From assembly GCA_964561475.1 (NCBI GenBank), contig CAZLPU010000007.1, positions 1 to 64,000 on the forward strand: DNA of 64,000 bases, written 5' to 3'. Of the stretch, positions 45,009 to 53,570 are shown one piece after another. The notes under the pieces were generated by a model. It saw only the letters and a program-made list of their open reading frames with translations. It did not search any database and was not told the origin of the DNA. Both the position numbers and the translations under genes were made by a program. Positions within the stretch are counted from its first letter, which is position 1. Every line of letters begins with the position of its first letter. Source of the DNA: CAYUYV01 sp964561475. Its GTDB lineage: Bacteria > Pseudomonadota > Alphaproteobacteria > JAJFIK01.

Positions 45009-46109
45009 GTGTCTACGTCCGCCCACCCCGCGCCGCTTGACGATCAGCCCCCTGCCCAAGCGCCCTCGTCTGAGCAAAGCCATGGCTTGGCACAGACCGA
45101 GGACGGCGAAGGGCCTCAGGCGATGGCCATAACCATCGGCGAGACCCCTGCCAATCAGGATACGCCCGATCGGGAGATCCTCGGCGCGCTGATCGCGGAA
45201 CGGCTCCGGTCAAGTGCGGCTCATCTGACCGCAGAGTTTCGCCAGTCCGGGCGCATTCCCGCCTTCGTTCTGGACGACCTGGTGCCTGCAAGCATCGCGA
45301 GGCGAATTTACGCCGCCTTCCCGGAAACCCGGTTCATGCGCACCCTGAACACATTCCGGGAACATAAATGCATCGCCGCCCAGATGGATGATCATGATCC
45401 GATCCTGGAGGAAGCGGTTTATGCTTTCCAGCAGCCGGAGGTCATTGAGGCAATCGCGGCCATCACCGGGCTCGAAGGTCTTGAGCCGGATGAGCATCTC
45501 TATGCCGGTGGCATCTCCCGAATGGAGAAGGGCCATTTCCTCAATCCCCATCTGGACAACTCCCATGACAAGGATCGGCAGCGCTATCGGGTCCTCAACT
45601 TATTGTGGTATGTGACCCCGGACTATCCGGATGGTCAGGGGGGCAATCTGGAGCTTTGGGACGCGGGGCCCAAGGGTACACCGCGGGAAATACCGAGCTT
45701 TTTCAATCGGCTGGCCGTGATGGCGACGGACCGGACCTCATGGCATTCGGTGAGCCCCATCACCGGTGACGTGCCCCGGTGCTGCGTCTCGAACTATTAT
45801 TTTTCCCAGGTGCCTCTGGGTGAATCCCCCTATTTTCATGTAACGTCCTACCGGGGACGGCCCGAGCAGACATTCCGTGATCTTCTGCTCAGCACGGACG
45901 CCCGGATCCGTATGGCCTTGCGCCGCCTCTTCCCGAATGGTGTCCGGGAAAATCCCCATGTCTACAAGCGGCCGGACTTGCCGGACCAACCTATCACGGG
46001 GGACCAATCTGGCACGGGGGATCAATCTGCCACGGAAGATCGTGCGGAGACCGGAGATCGTCATGGGGCCGCGACTGGTGATAGGTTTGACGACAGTACA
46101 AAACCCTGA
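45009..46109 (+). CDS. 2-oxoglutarate/Fe(II)-dependent oxygenase
   Basis: 366 residues from a GTG at 45009 with GGGAG eight bases upstream; an ATG at 45123 is a shorter alternative that keeps the whole domain. The iron-binding triad is visible: His181 and Asp183 in NPHLDNSHD, and His246 in TSWHSVSP. The core resembles prolyl-4-hydroxylase-like enzymes (LLWYVTPDYPDGQGGNLELWD). It would hydroxylate a small molecule, sugar-linked group or protein; the position in a polysaccharide locus suggests glycan modification. The C-terminus is an imperfect six-residue repeat (DQSGTG-like). Confidence 0.85.
   Translation: MSTSAHPAPLDDQPPAQAPSSEQSHGLAQTEDGEGPQAMAITIGETPANQDTPDREILGALIAERLRSSAAHLTAEFRQSGRIPAFVLDDLVPASIARRIYAAFPETRFMRTLNTFREHKCIAAQMDDHDPILEEAVYAFQQPEVIEAIAAITGLEGLEPDEHLYAGGISRMEKGHFLNPHLDNSHDKDRQRYRVLNLLWYVTPDYPDGQGGNLELWDAGPKGTPREIPSFFNRLAVMATDRTSWHSVSPITGDVPRCCVSNYYFSQVPLGESPYFHVTSYRGRPEQTFRDLLLSTDARIRMALRRLFPNGVRENPHVYKRPDLPDQPITGDQSGTGDQSATEDRAETGDRHGAATGDRFDDSTKP
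45984..46079 (+). repeat. 18-bp in-frame repeats at the oxygenase C-terminus
   Basis: Units at 45984-46001, 46002-46019, 46020-46037 and 46038-46055 encode DQPITG, DQSGTG, DQSATE and DRAETG; a longer fifth unit (46056-46079) encodes DRHGAATG. Nucleotide similarity is clear in the first three copies and decays afterwards. Confidence 0.8.
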
Positions 46110-46245
46110 CAATGCCGACGCGTGGTCGCGATTGTGCGTTCGCGCGTCTCATGGTTTCCCTGCCGACGATCTTTAAGATGACCATCTATAGGATGGATGC
46201 TGGCGAGCGTCGCGGGCAGGCGCACCGGAAAACTGGACAACATCA

Positions 46246-46812
46246 ATGCTTGATATCGTCGCTCTCGACATACCAGACGTGAAGCTGATCACGCCGAAAC
46301 GCTTTGAGGATCCCCGTGGTTTCTTCTCGGAGACCTATAATGAGCGCCGGTTTCGTCAGGAAGCGGATATCCCCCATGGGTTTGTCCAGGACAATCATTC
46401 CCTGTCCGTACCTCGCCATACCTTGCGGGGCCTCCATATTCAGCGTCCACCCTATGCCCAGGCCAAGCTGATCCGGGTGCTGCGGGGCTCCATCCTGGAT
46501 GTGGCGGTGGACGTGCGCATCGGATCGCCGACCTATGGTCGGGCGGTGACCACGGAGCTCAGTTCCCGGAACTGGACCCAGCTTTACGTCCCGGAAGGGT
46601 TTCTCCACGGTTTCGTGACCTTGGAGGCCGATACGGAAGTGCTCTACAAGGTTTCGGCCTTCTACAACAAGGATTCCGAGGACGGGGTGATCTGGAACGA
46701 TCCGGACATCGCGGTACCCTGGGGCGTGGCGCCGGAGGATGTTCTGCTTTCGGACAAGGACCAGGTGCTTGGTCTGCTGAAGGATTTCGACTCGCCCTTC
46801 TGTTTCGGCTGA
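46246..46812 (+). CDS. rfbC: dTDP-4-dehydrorhamnose 3,5-epimerase
   Basis: 188 residues, the usual RmlC length. The cupin core has the catalytic His in RHTLRGLHIQ. The segment AKLIRVLRGSILDVAVDVR and PEGFLHGFVTLEADTEVLYK with GVIWNDPDIAVPW are all standard RmlC. It epimerises C3 and C5 of dTDP-4-keto-6-deoxyglucose, the third step to dTDP-L-rhamnose. It is the first of the rfbC-rfbB-rfbD group. Confidence 0.95.
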   Translation: MLDIVALDIPDVKLITPKRFEDPRGFFSETYNERRFRQEADIPHGFVQDNHSLSVPRHTLRGLHIQRPPYAQAKLIRVLRGSILDVAVDVRIGSPTYGRAVTTELSSRNWTQLYVPEGFLHGFVTLEADTEVLYKVSAFYNKDSEDGVIWNDPDIAVPWGVAPEDVLLSDKDQVLGLLKDFDSPFCFG

Positions 46813-46861
46813 TGGGACCGGTGCGTTGTGATGCGCCCTATTCGATGGCAAAGGTGACAGC

Positions 46862-47995
46862 ATGAAAATTCTTCTAACCGGCGGTGCGGGCTTTATCGGA
46901 TCCGCGGTGGTGCGCCATCTGCTCACCCACACCGATCATCACGTGGTGACCGTGGATAAGCTGACCTATGCCGGGTCCCTGTCCACCCTGGATGAAGTAC
47001 TGCCCAGCGACCGGCACGCTTTTGAGCAGGTCGATATCTGCGACCGGAAGGCTCTTGAACGGGTGTTCCGCGAGCATGAGCCCGACGGGGTGATGCATCT
47101 CGCAGCGGAGTCCCATGTGGACCGGTCCATCGACGGTCCGTCCACGTTTATCGAGACCAATGTCACCGGCACATTCACTTTGTTGGACGTAGCGCTGCGC
47201 CACTGGCAGGAGCTGGACGAGGGCCGTCAGAAGGCGTTCCGGTTCCACCATGTTTCCACCGATGAGGTGTATGGCGCTCTTGGAGCGGAAGGGATGTTTA
47301 CTGAGGAAACACCCTACGCGCCCAACTCACCCTATGCTGCGAGCAAGGCCGCGTCGGATCACCTGGTGCGGGCTTGGTGGAAAACCTACGGTCTGCCCGT
47401 CGTCATCAGCAATTGTTCCAATAATTACGGACCCTATCAGTTCCCTGAGAAACTGATCCCCCTTGCGATCCTCAAGGCAGTGCGGGGCGAGGCCATTCCG
47501 GTCTATGGAAAGGGTGACAATATCCGCGATTGGCTCCATGTCGAGGACCATGCCCGGGCCCTGGTGCTGATTTTCACGCAAGGAGTCGTGGGCGAAAAAT
47601 ACAATGTGGGCGGCGAATGCGAACTGACCAATCTGGACATGGTGGAACGCCTTTGTCGGCTCGTGGATGAGCGTTGCCCCGCCCTGGATCAGGGTCCCCG
47701 CACGGGCCTGATCACCTTTGTCTCTGATCGTCCGGGCCATGATTTCCGTTATGCGATCGAGACGGACCATATCCGCGCCACTCTGGGTTGGCAGCCGGAA
47801 CGCACCATTGATGAAGGGCTGGCCCAGACCGTCGACTGGTACCTCAACAATGGCGACTGGATCGAAAAAATTCGAGCCGAGCGGTATGACGGCCAGCGGC
47901 TCGGTCTGGGCGCCGGTGGAGCCTCCACTGGACATGAGGCCGCTCATTCCTCTCCCCGGTCTTTGCGGGGCGAGAGCCCGAAGGCGGTAGCATGA
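46862..47995 (+). CDS. rfbB: dTDP-glucose 4,6-dehydratase
   Basis: 377 residues. NAD-binding motif LTGGAGFIGSAVVRHL, then AAESHVDRSIDGP, the catalytic HVSTDEVYG with TDE, and YxxxK in YAASKAASD are all present. It converts dTDP-glucose to dTDP-4-keto-6-deoxyglucose. The last four bases overlap the start of rfbD (ATGA). The C-terminal ~25 residues are non-conserved. Confidence 0.96.
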   Translation: MKILLTGGAGFIGSAVVRHLLTHTDHHVVTVDKLTYAGSLSTLDEVLPSDRHAFEQVDICDRKALERVFREHEPDGVMHLAAESHVDRSIDGPSTFIETNVTGTFTLLDVALRHWQELDEGRQKAFRFHHVSTDEVYGALGAEGMFTEETPYAPNSPYAASKAASDHLVRAWWKTYGLPVVISNCSNNYGPYQFPEKLIPLAILKAVRGEAIPVYGKGDNIRDWLHVEDHARALVLIFTQGVVGEKYNVGGECELTNLDMVERLCRLVDERCPALDQGPRTGLITFVSDRPGHDFRYAIETDHIRATLGWQPERTIDEGLAQTVDWYLNNGDWIEKIRAERYDGQRLGLGAGGASTGHEAAHSSPRSLRGESPKAVA

Positions 47996-48912
47996 AAATC
48001 CTGGTTCTGGGCAGAAGCGGCCAGGTGGCCCAGGCTCTTCAGCAGGCTGATTGGCCCCAGGACATGAGTGTCCAGGCCGCGGGACGGCCCGAGGGAGACA
48101 TCACCCGCTGGCCCGCCATGGCCCGTGTCTTTGAGGACATCTGCCCGGATCTGGTGGTCAATGCCGCCGCCTATACGGCTGTGGATCAGGCGGAAACCGA
48201 TGCTCACGAGGCTAGGGCGGGCAATGTCATCGGTCCGGCCATCATTGCTCAGGCCTGCGATCTTCACGGCATACCTTTGATCCATCTGTCGACGGATTAC
48301 ATCTTTGATGGCTGCAAGCAGGAACCCTACCGGGAAGACGACACGCCAAATCCCCAGAATGTCTACGGCCTGACCAAATGGCACGGCGAAGAGGCGGTCG
48401 CCGCCACCTTGGAACGCCATGTCACCCTGCGGACGTCCTGGGTCTATAGTGCGGGCGGCAGCAACTTTGTACGGACCATGCTGCGGCTGGGTGCGGAACG
48501 GGACCGTCTGTCCGTTGTCGATGACCAGACCGGAGCGCCCACCTTCGCGCCGGATATTGCCGCTGCAATCGTGGCTCTCTGTACCCGGATCAGGGACGGC
48601 GGCGATCCGTGGGGACCGATGCATTTCTGCGCGGCGGGGCACACCACCTGGTATGGCTTCGCCCAGGCGGTTTTTGAAAGCGCTTCGGGTCGGGAGGGCG
48701 CACCGCCGTTGCCCGCCCTCAGCCCCGTCGCCACCGCCGCGTTTCCAAGGCCCGCGTTCCGGCCCGCCAATTCGAGGCTTGATTGCAGCCGGTACGACCA
48801 GATGATCGGCGAGCCGAGGCGGACCTGGCAGGAGGGGCTTGCCGATTGTCTGGACCAGCTTTTGGGTCCAGTGCAGCCAAACGGTCAGTCGGTTATCGCC
48901 AAGGCCGGATAG
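47992..48912 (+). CDS. rfbD: dTDP-4-dehydrorhamnose reductase
   Basis: 306 residues. Dinucleotide motif GRSGQVAQAL, then VNAAAYTAVDQAE, LSTDYIFDG, the YxxxK pair in YGLTKWHGE, and RTSWVYSAGGSNFVRTML are all RmlD signatures. It makes dTDP-L-rhamnose with NAD(P)H. It overlaps rfbB by four bases, showing coupled expression. Confidence 0.96.
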   Translation: MKILVLGRSGQVAQALQQADWPQDMSVQAAGRPEGDITRWPAMARVFEDICPDLVVNAAAYTAVDQAETDAHEARAGNVIGPAIIAQACDLHGIPLIHLSTDYIFDGCKQEPYREDDTPNPQNVYGLTKWHGEEAVAATLERHVTLRTSWVYSAGGSNFVRTMLRLGAERDRLSVVDDQTGAPTFAPDIAAAIVALCTRIRDGGDPWGPMHFCAAGHTTWYGFAQAVFESASGREGAPPLPALSPVATAAFPRPAFRPANSRLDCSRYDQMIGEPRRTWQEGLADCLDQLLGPVQPNGQSVIAKAG

Positions 48913-48937
48913 AGTGTGATCCGACCGGGTTGGATCA

Positions 48938-48958
48938 CCAGCCGCGATCGCGGACTGG
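48938..48958. terminator. palindrome after rfbD
   Basis: A perfect 12-base palindrome (CCGCGATCGCGG, 48942-48953) is flanked by CCAG and CTGG, 26 bases after the rfbD stop. It has no loop or T-run, so it may be a protein-binding palindrome rather than a terminator. Confidence 0.3.
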
Positions 48959-49162
48959 CGCCCCTGCGCCGCCCTGCGCCGCGTCAGCGGACGTGCTGCG
49001 CACCGTGAGCGACAAATCGCCATTGCCCATTCCGTTTGAACACAACCGACCTTAAAATCTGCACACGGTCTTTGCCCCCTGTTAATCCTCCTCTGGATAC
49101 GGATGAGAGCATGTCATCCGGCACCCCGCCACCCGCCGGGGTCGATCCAGAGGAGCGCAGCC

Positions 49163-50200
49163 ATGGCAAATCCGTCCGTCAAGAGATCTGACCCGCCGCT
49201 GGAGCCCCTTCTGGATGCCGCTGAAGCGGCCGCTTCCGGCGGTCAGCCCCGCGCCGCAACAGCGCCCTCCCTGGCCCTGCTCCTGCCCACTCTGAATGCG
49301 GCACCCCATCTTGATGCGTTTCTGCCTGCGCTGGAGCGCCAGAACCGCCGGTGGAACAGGTTTCTGGTGATCGATTCCGGCTCCCGGGACGGCACAGTGG
49401 AGCGTTTGTCCGCCTTCGGCGCGGAGGTGGTCTCCATCCCCCAGTCGGAATTCAATCATGGCGGCACCCGGCGCCGGGGTGTGGAAGCCCTGAAGGATCA
49501 TGAAATCATCGTCTGTCTGACTCAGGATGCGATCCTTGCGGAGGAAGACAGTCTCGACCGCCTTGTGGCGCCCTTTGAGGATGAGCGGGTGGGGATGACC
49601 TATGCCCGCCAGCTTCCCCGGCCCGAGGCCCGGGGGATCGAGCGTCATGCGCGGCTGTTCAACTATCCGGGTATGGATCAGGGCCACGAACTGCGCCGCC
49701 TCGCCGATCGGGAGCGGCTGGGCATCAAGACCGTGTTCTGCTCCAATTCCTGTGCCGCCTATCGCCGGAGTGCCCTGATGGAAGTCGGCAACTTTCCGGA
49801 GGATGCCGTCTTCGCCGAAGATCAGACCGTATCCGGACGGATGATCCTGCGGGGATGGTCCATGGCCTACTGCGCGGATGCGCCGGTGATCCATTCCCAT
49901 GATTATACCGTTTCGGAGGATTTCAAGCGGTCCTTCGATGTGGGCGTGTTCCATGCGCGCAACCCCTGGCTTTGGGAAGTTTTTGGCACCGCCGAAGGGG
50001 AGGGGCTGCGCTATGTCCGTTCGGAACTTGATTATCTGCGCCGCCATGAGCCTCTGTCGATTCCCGGCGCGGTCGTCCGTACGGCCGCCAAATATGCGGG
50101 ATACCGTCTTGGCCGCTTGGAGCGGCGGATGTCCGCTGCCCTCAAGGCCCGCCTCAGTATGGCGGGCTATTACTGGCGCCGGCAAATGACCGAGGAGTGA
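49163..50200 (+). CDS. glycosyltransferase family 2 (rhamnosyltransferase-like)
   Basis: 345 residues from the ATG at 49163, with AGGAG upstream. The GT-A core shows LALLLPTLNAAPHLDAFLPALERQ, the nucleotide-binding VIDSGSRDGTVE, ECLTQDA-like DAI segment, and the catalytic-loop acid pair in FAEDQTVSGRMI. This pattern matches bacterial rhamnosyltransferases, and its place next to rfbBCD and rfbA supports use of dTDP-L-rhamnose. The acceptor is unknown. Confidence 0.87.
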   Translation: MANPSVKRSDPPLEPLLDAAEAAASGGQPRAATAPSLALLLPTLNAAPHLDAFLPALERQNRRWNRFLVIDSGSRDGTVERLSAFGAEVVSIPQSEFNHGGTRRRGVEALKDHEIIVCLTQDAILAEEDSLDRLVAPFEDERVGMTYARQLPRPEARGIERHARLFNYPGMDQGHELRRLADRERLGIKTVFCSNSCAAYRRSALMEVGNFPEDAVFAEDQTVSGRMILRGWSMAYCADAPVIHSHDYTVSEDFKRSFDVGVFHARNPWLWEVFGTAEGEGLRYVRSELDYLRRHEPLSIPGAVVRTAAKYAGYRLGRLERRMSAALKARLSMAGYYWRRQMTEE

Positions 50201-50459
50201 CAGTCTGTGGCGCAGGTCCCTCTAAAAGGCCATGTTTTCCCCGCCTGGAAGATGATAGCATTCTTAAAGTAAGATGGCCATGGGTCCGCGGTTTTTCCAA
50301 TGGTGCTTGCGCTCAGGCCTGAATGACCAGGGCAACTTTGAAGACCGGGTTCAAGCTTTGTTTACCATCTCCGGCCACACAGTTTGATAAGGGTCGTGAA
50401 TGAGGACGCCTGTTCCGCAAAGCCATGGCGGTGCGGTCCGGGCGAGAGAGGTGAAGGCG

Positions 50460-51395
50460 ATGATTGACAAGGGAATTATTCTGGCAGGCGGATCGGGCAC
50501 GCGGCTCTATCCCGCCACCATTCCCGTGAGCAAGCAATTGCTGCCGGTCTACGACAAGCCCATGGTCTATTACCCCCTCACCACCCTGATGCTGGCCGGG
50601 ATCCGCTCGGTGCTGATCATCACGCGGCCGGAGGAACAGCATCTGTTCAAGGCGGTTCTTGGGGATGGATCCCAATGGGGCCTGTCCCTGTCCTATGTGG
50701 TCCAGGACGAGCCCAGGGGCATTGCCGAGGCTTTCATTATCGGTGAGGAGTTTATCGCTGGTGATCCGGTCTGCCTCATTCTGGGTGATAATATTTTCTA
50801 CTCGGAGGGTTTGAGCCACCGGCTTCAGTCCGCCGCTCGTCTGGAGGACGGGGCCATCGTCTTTACCCAGTGGGTGAATGACCCTGAGCGCTACGGCGTG
50901 GCGGAATTCGATGATCAGGGCCGGGTCCTGAGCATCGAGGAAAAGCCCGCTAAGCCGAAATCGAGCTATGCGGTCACAGGGCTGTACTTCTATGACGGGA
51001 CGGTCAGTGCCCGGAGCCGGACATTGAAACCGTCAGCCCGTGGTGAGCTGGAAATCACGGATCTGAACAGTCTGTATCTCGAGGACGGCACGTTGCGGGT
51101 CGAAATTCTCGGCCGGGGTGTGGCGTGGCTCGATACGGGCACCCATGATTCCCTGCTTGAGGCGTCAAACTTCGTTGCGTCCATCGAGCGACGCCAGGGT
51201 CTCCAGATCGCGAGCCCTGAGGAAATCGCATTCCGGATGAATTGGATCGACGGGGATCAGTTGGTGGCTTTGGCGCAGCCGCTCATGAAGACCGAGTACG
51301 GACAGTACCTGCACCGGCTGGCCACTGCGCCCCAGGCCCATGGGGTCGCCAATCCGACCGTGCCGTCCTTTCCCACCCTGGCTGCCGTCCGGTAG
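50460..51395 (+). CDS. rfbA: glucose-1-phosphate thymidylyltransferase
   Basis: 311 residues from the ATG at 50460 (MIDKGIILAGGSGTRLYP). Nucleotidyltransferase signature GGSGTRLYPATIPVSKQLLPVYDKP, then ILGDNIFY, the EEKPAKPKSSYAVTGLYFYD segment and WLDTGTHDSLLEASNFV are textbook RmlA. It makes dTDP-glucose from dTTP and glucose-1-phosphate, the first step to dTDP-L-rhamnose. It completes the set with rfbC, rfbB and rfbD but sits apart, after the GT2 gene. The last ~20 residues are non-conserved. Confidence 0.96.
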   Translation: MIDKGIILAGGSGTRLYPATIPVSKQLLPVYDKPMVYYPLTTLMLAGIRSVLIITRPEEQHLFKAVLGDGSQWGLSLSYVVQDEPRGIAEAFIIGEEFIAGDPVCLILGDNIFYSEGLSHRLQSAARLEDGAIVFTQWVNDPERYGVAEFDDQGRVLSIEEKPAKPKSSYAVTGLYFYDGTVSARSRTLKPSARGELEITDLNSLYLEDGTLRVEILGRGVAWLDTGTHDSLLEASNFVASIERRQGLQIASPEEIAFRMNWIDGDQLVALAQPLMKTEYGQYLHRLATAPQAHGVANPTVPSFPTLAAVR

Positions 51396-51500
51396 CGACG
51401 CGCGGGCCTTCCTTCCGCCTCTTGTTGAATGGGCCGCCGATTGCGGTGTGCCCAAACGAACCCGGCCGCCTTCCGCTGGCCTGACAGATTGTGGACCGCC

Positions 51501-52691
51501 ATGAGCAGACCCGACTTTCTCGTTTTCGGCGCACCTCTCATCGAACAGGCAGAGATTGACGAGGTCGTCGCGACCCTGCGCTCCGGCTGGCTGGGGACGG
51601 GTCCGAAGACGGCGCGTTTCGAAGAGGACTTTGCCCGGTACAAATACGGTGGAGCCGGGCTGGAGCGGGGTGCCGCCGCGGTCAGTTCCTGCACCGCCGC
51701 GCTTCACTTGTCCCTGTTATGTGCGGGCGTCGGCGACGGGGATGAGGTGATCACCACACCCCTGACATTCTGCAGTACAGTGAACACCATCCTCCATGCG
51801 GGTGCAAAACCGGTTCTGGCGGATGTGGACCCGCTGACCCAGAATATCGATCCTGCACGGATTGAGGAGCGGATCACACCGCGGACAAAGGCCATTCTTC
51901 CCGTGCATTTTGCGGGCCGCCTGTGCGATATGACCGCGATCATGGACATCGCCCGGCGCCATGGCCTGAAAGTGATCGAGGATTGCGCCCATGCCATCGA
52001 GACATTTGGTCCCGAGGGGCGGGCCGGCACCATCGGCGATTTCGGCTGCTTCAGTTTCTATGTGACCAAAAATGTGGCTACCGGCGAGGGGGGCATGATC
52101 CTGGCCCGCGAGCCGGAGGATCTGGAAAAGGTTCGCCGCCTGCGCCTCCACGGGTTGAGCCGGGATGCCTGGAACCGTTTCGGTAAGGAAGGTTACAAGC
52201 ATTATCAGGTGACGGATCTTGGCTTCAAGTACAATCTGACGGACCTGCAGGCCGCTATCGGTCTCCATCAGTTGCGCCGTGTGGAAGACTGCTGGACCAA
52301 GCGCCGGACCATCTGGCAGCGTTATGATCAGGCGCTTCAGGGCTATGGGTTCACCCGCCCGGCGCCGGACGCGCCCGGCACGCGCCACGCGTATCATCTC
52401 TACACGATCTTGATCGATGAAGTTGCCTGCGGCGTTGGCCGGGACTCCGTGCTTGAGGAAATGACCCGCCGCAATATCGGCGTGGGCGTCCATTATCTCA
52501 GCATTGCCGACCATCCCTTCTACCAGGATGCCCTGGGCATGGACCCGGCGGAGACACCCAATGCCACCAGGATCGGGCGCCAAACCGTCAGTCTGCCCCT
52601 GTCCGCCAGAATGTCCCTTGAGGACGTTGAGGATGTGGTCTGGGCGGTGGACGATCTGTTCGGTGCCTCGCCAAGGGCGTTGGCCGTTTGA
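51501..52691 (+). CDS. DegT/DnrJ/EryC1/StrS sugar aminotransferase
   Basis: 396 residues from the ATG at 51501. PLP-enzyme hallmarks are SGWLGTGPKTARFEEDFA at the N-terminus, SSCTAALHLSLLCAGVGDGDEVITTPLTF, IEDCAHAIET and the Schiff-base Lys in FYVTKNVATGEGGM. It transfers an amino group to a nucleotide-linked keto-sugar, for example a 4-keto-6-deoxy sugar. This points to an amino sugar in the polysaccharide. A dedicated keto-sugar source other than RfbB is not seen in the window. Confidence 0.92.
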   Translation: MSRPDFLVFGAPLIEQAEIDEVVATLRSGWLGTGPKTARFEEDFARYKYGGAGLERGAAAVSSCTAALHLSLLCAGVGDGDEVITTPLTFCSTVNTILHAGAKPVLADVDPLTQNIDPARIEERITPRTKAILPVHFAGRLCDMTAIMDIARRHGLKVIEDCAHAIETFGPEGRAGTIGDFGCFSFYVTKNVATGEGGMILAREPEDLEKVRRLRLHGLSRDAWNRFGKEGYKHYQVTDLGFKYNLTDLQAAIGLHQLRRVEDCWTKRRTIWQRYDQALQGYGFTRPAPDAPGTRHAYHLYTILIDEVACGVGRDSVLEEMTRRNIGVGVHYLSIADHPFYQDALGMDPAETPNATRIGRQTVSLPLSARMSLEDVEDVVWAVDDLFGASPRALAV

Positions 52692-52758
52692 TCGGCTGGG
52701 CTGAGACAGTGTCACCGAGAGAAAATCAGTAAACGGCTCATCAGAAAGACGCAGCGCC

Positions 52759-53451
52759 ATGGCTTGGGACTATCGCAACTGGGTGATCCGGCGGATCCAC
52801 GATCGGGCCGTGGAAGAAGCCGCGCGCCGTCATTTCAGTGGACGCCTTATTGACATCGGTTGCGGCACCAAACCCTACAAGACCATGATGGCACCGGTCG
52901 TGGAAAGCCATACCGGTGTGGACCACGACGGCTGCATTCACGATCACTCCGCCATCGATCTCGTGGGCAGCGCCTATGAAATTCCGTGTGATGACGGGCA
53001 ATTCGATTCTGCGCTGTGTACGGCGGTTCTCGAACACCTGGAGGAACCTGAATTGGCTCTCCGGGAGTGCTTCCGGGTTCTCAAGCCAGGGGGTGCTGCT
53101 CTTTATACCGTTCCCTTTATTTGGCACATCCACGAAGCGCCCCGGGATTTTTACCGGTTCAGTGAGTTCGGCCTGCGCCATCTGTTCGAGAAAACGGGCT
53201 TCGAGGCGGTCGAGATCCAGCCCTTGTCCGGCTTCTGGATCACGTTTGCCACCCTGTTCACCTATTCGATCAGCCGTCTGAACCGGGGGCCACTGCGCTA
53301 CATCCCGATCATTCCGGCCTTGTCGACTTTTATTCAGGGTACAGCCTGGCTGATCAACCGGGCGGATCGAAGCCATGAATGGACCTGGATGTATCTGGTG
53401 ACCGCCCGCAAGCCGGTGGCCGTCTCCGGCGATGTTCCGATTGCCGCATAA
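52759..53451 (+). CDS. class I SAM-dependent methyltransferase
   Basis: 230 residues. The SAM-binding motif I is LIDIGCGTKPYK, and the acidic strand-2 site follows in GVDHDG. Motif ALCTAVLEHLEEPELALRECFRVLKPGG is the Methyltransf_11 pattern. The C-terminal part has two hydrophobic stretches that could sit on the membrane. It probably methylates a sugar or a lipid-linked glycan intermediate. Confidence 0.85.
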   Translation: MAWDYRNWVIRRIHDRAVEEAARRHFSGRLIDIGCGTKPYKTMMAPVVESHTGVDHDGCIHDHSAIDLVGSAYEIPCDDGQFDSALCTAVLEHLEEPELALRECFRVLKPGGAALYTVPFIWHIHEAPRDFYRFSEFGLRHLFEKTGFEAVEIQPLSGFWITFATLFTYSISRLNRGPLRYIPIIPALSTFIQGTAWLINRADRSHEWTWMYLVTARKPVAVSGDVPIAA

Positions 53452-53570
53452 GTCAGGGGCATAATTCCGTAAGCGAATTGTCCAGAATCATTCATGGTGT
53501 TGAAAGACCGCCGGGGGCGGGATGGCGAAATGTGGGGCGGGTTCGGTTACTCTTTCGGAGGGCTCGGTCC

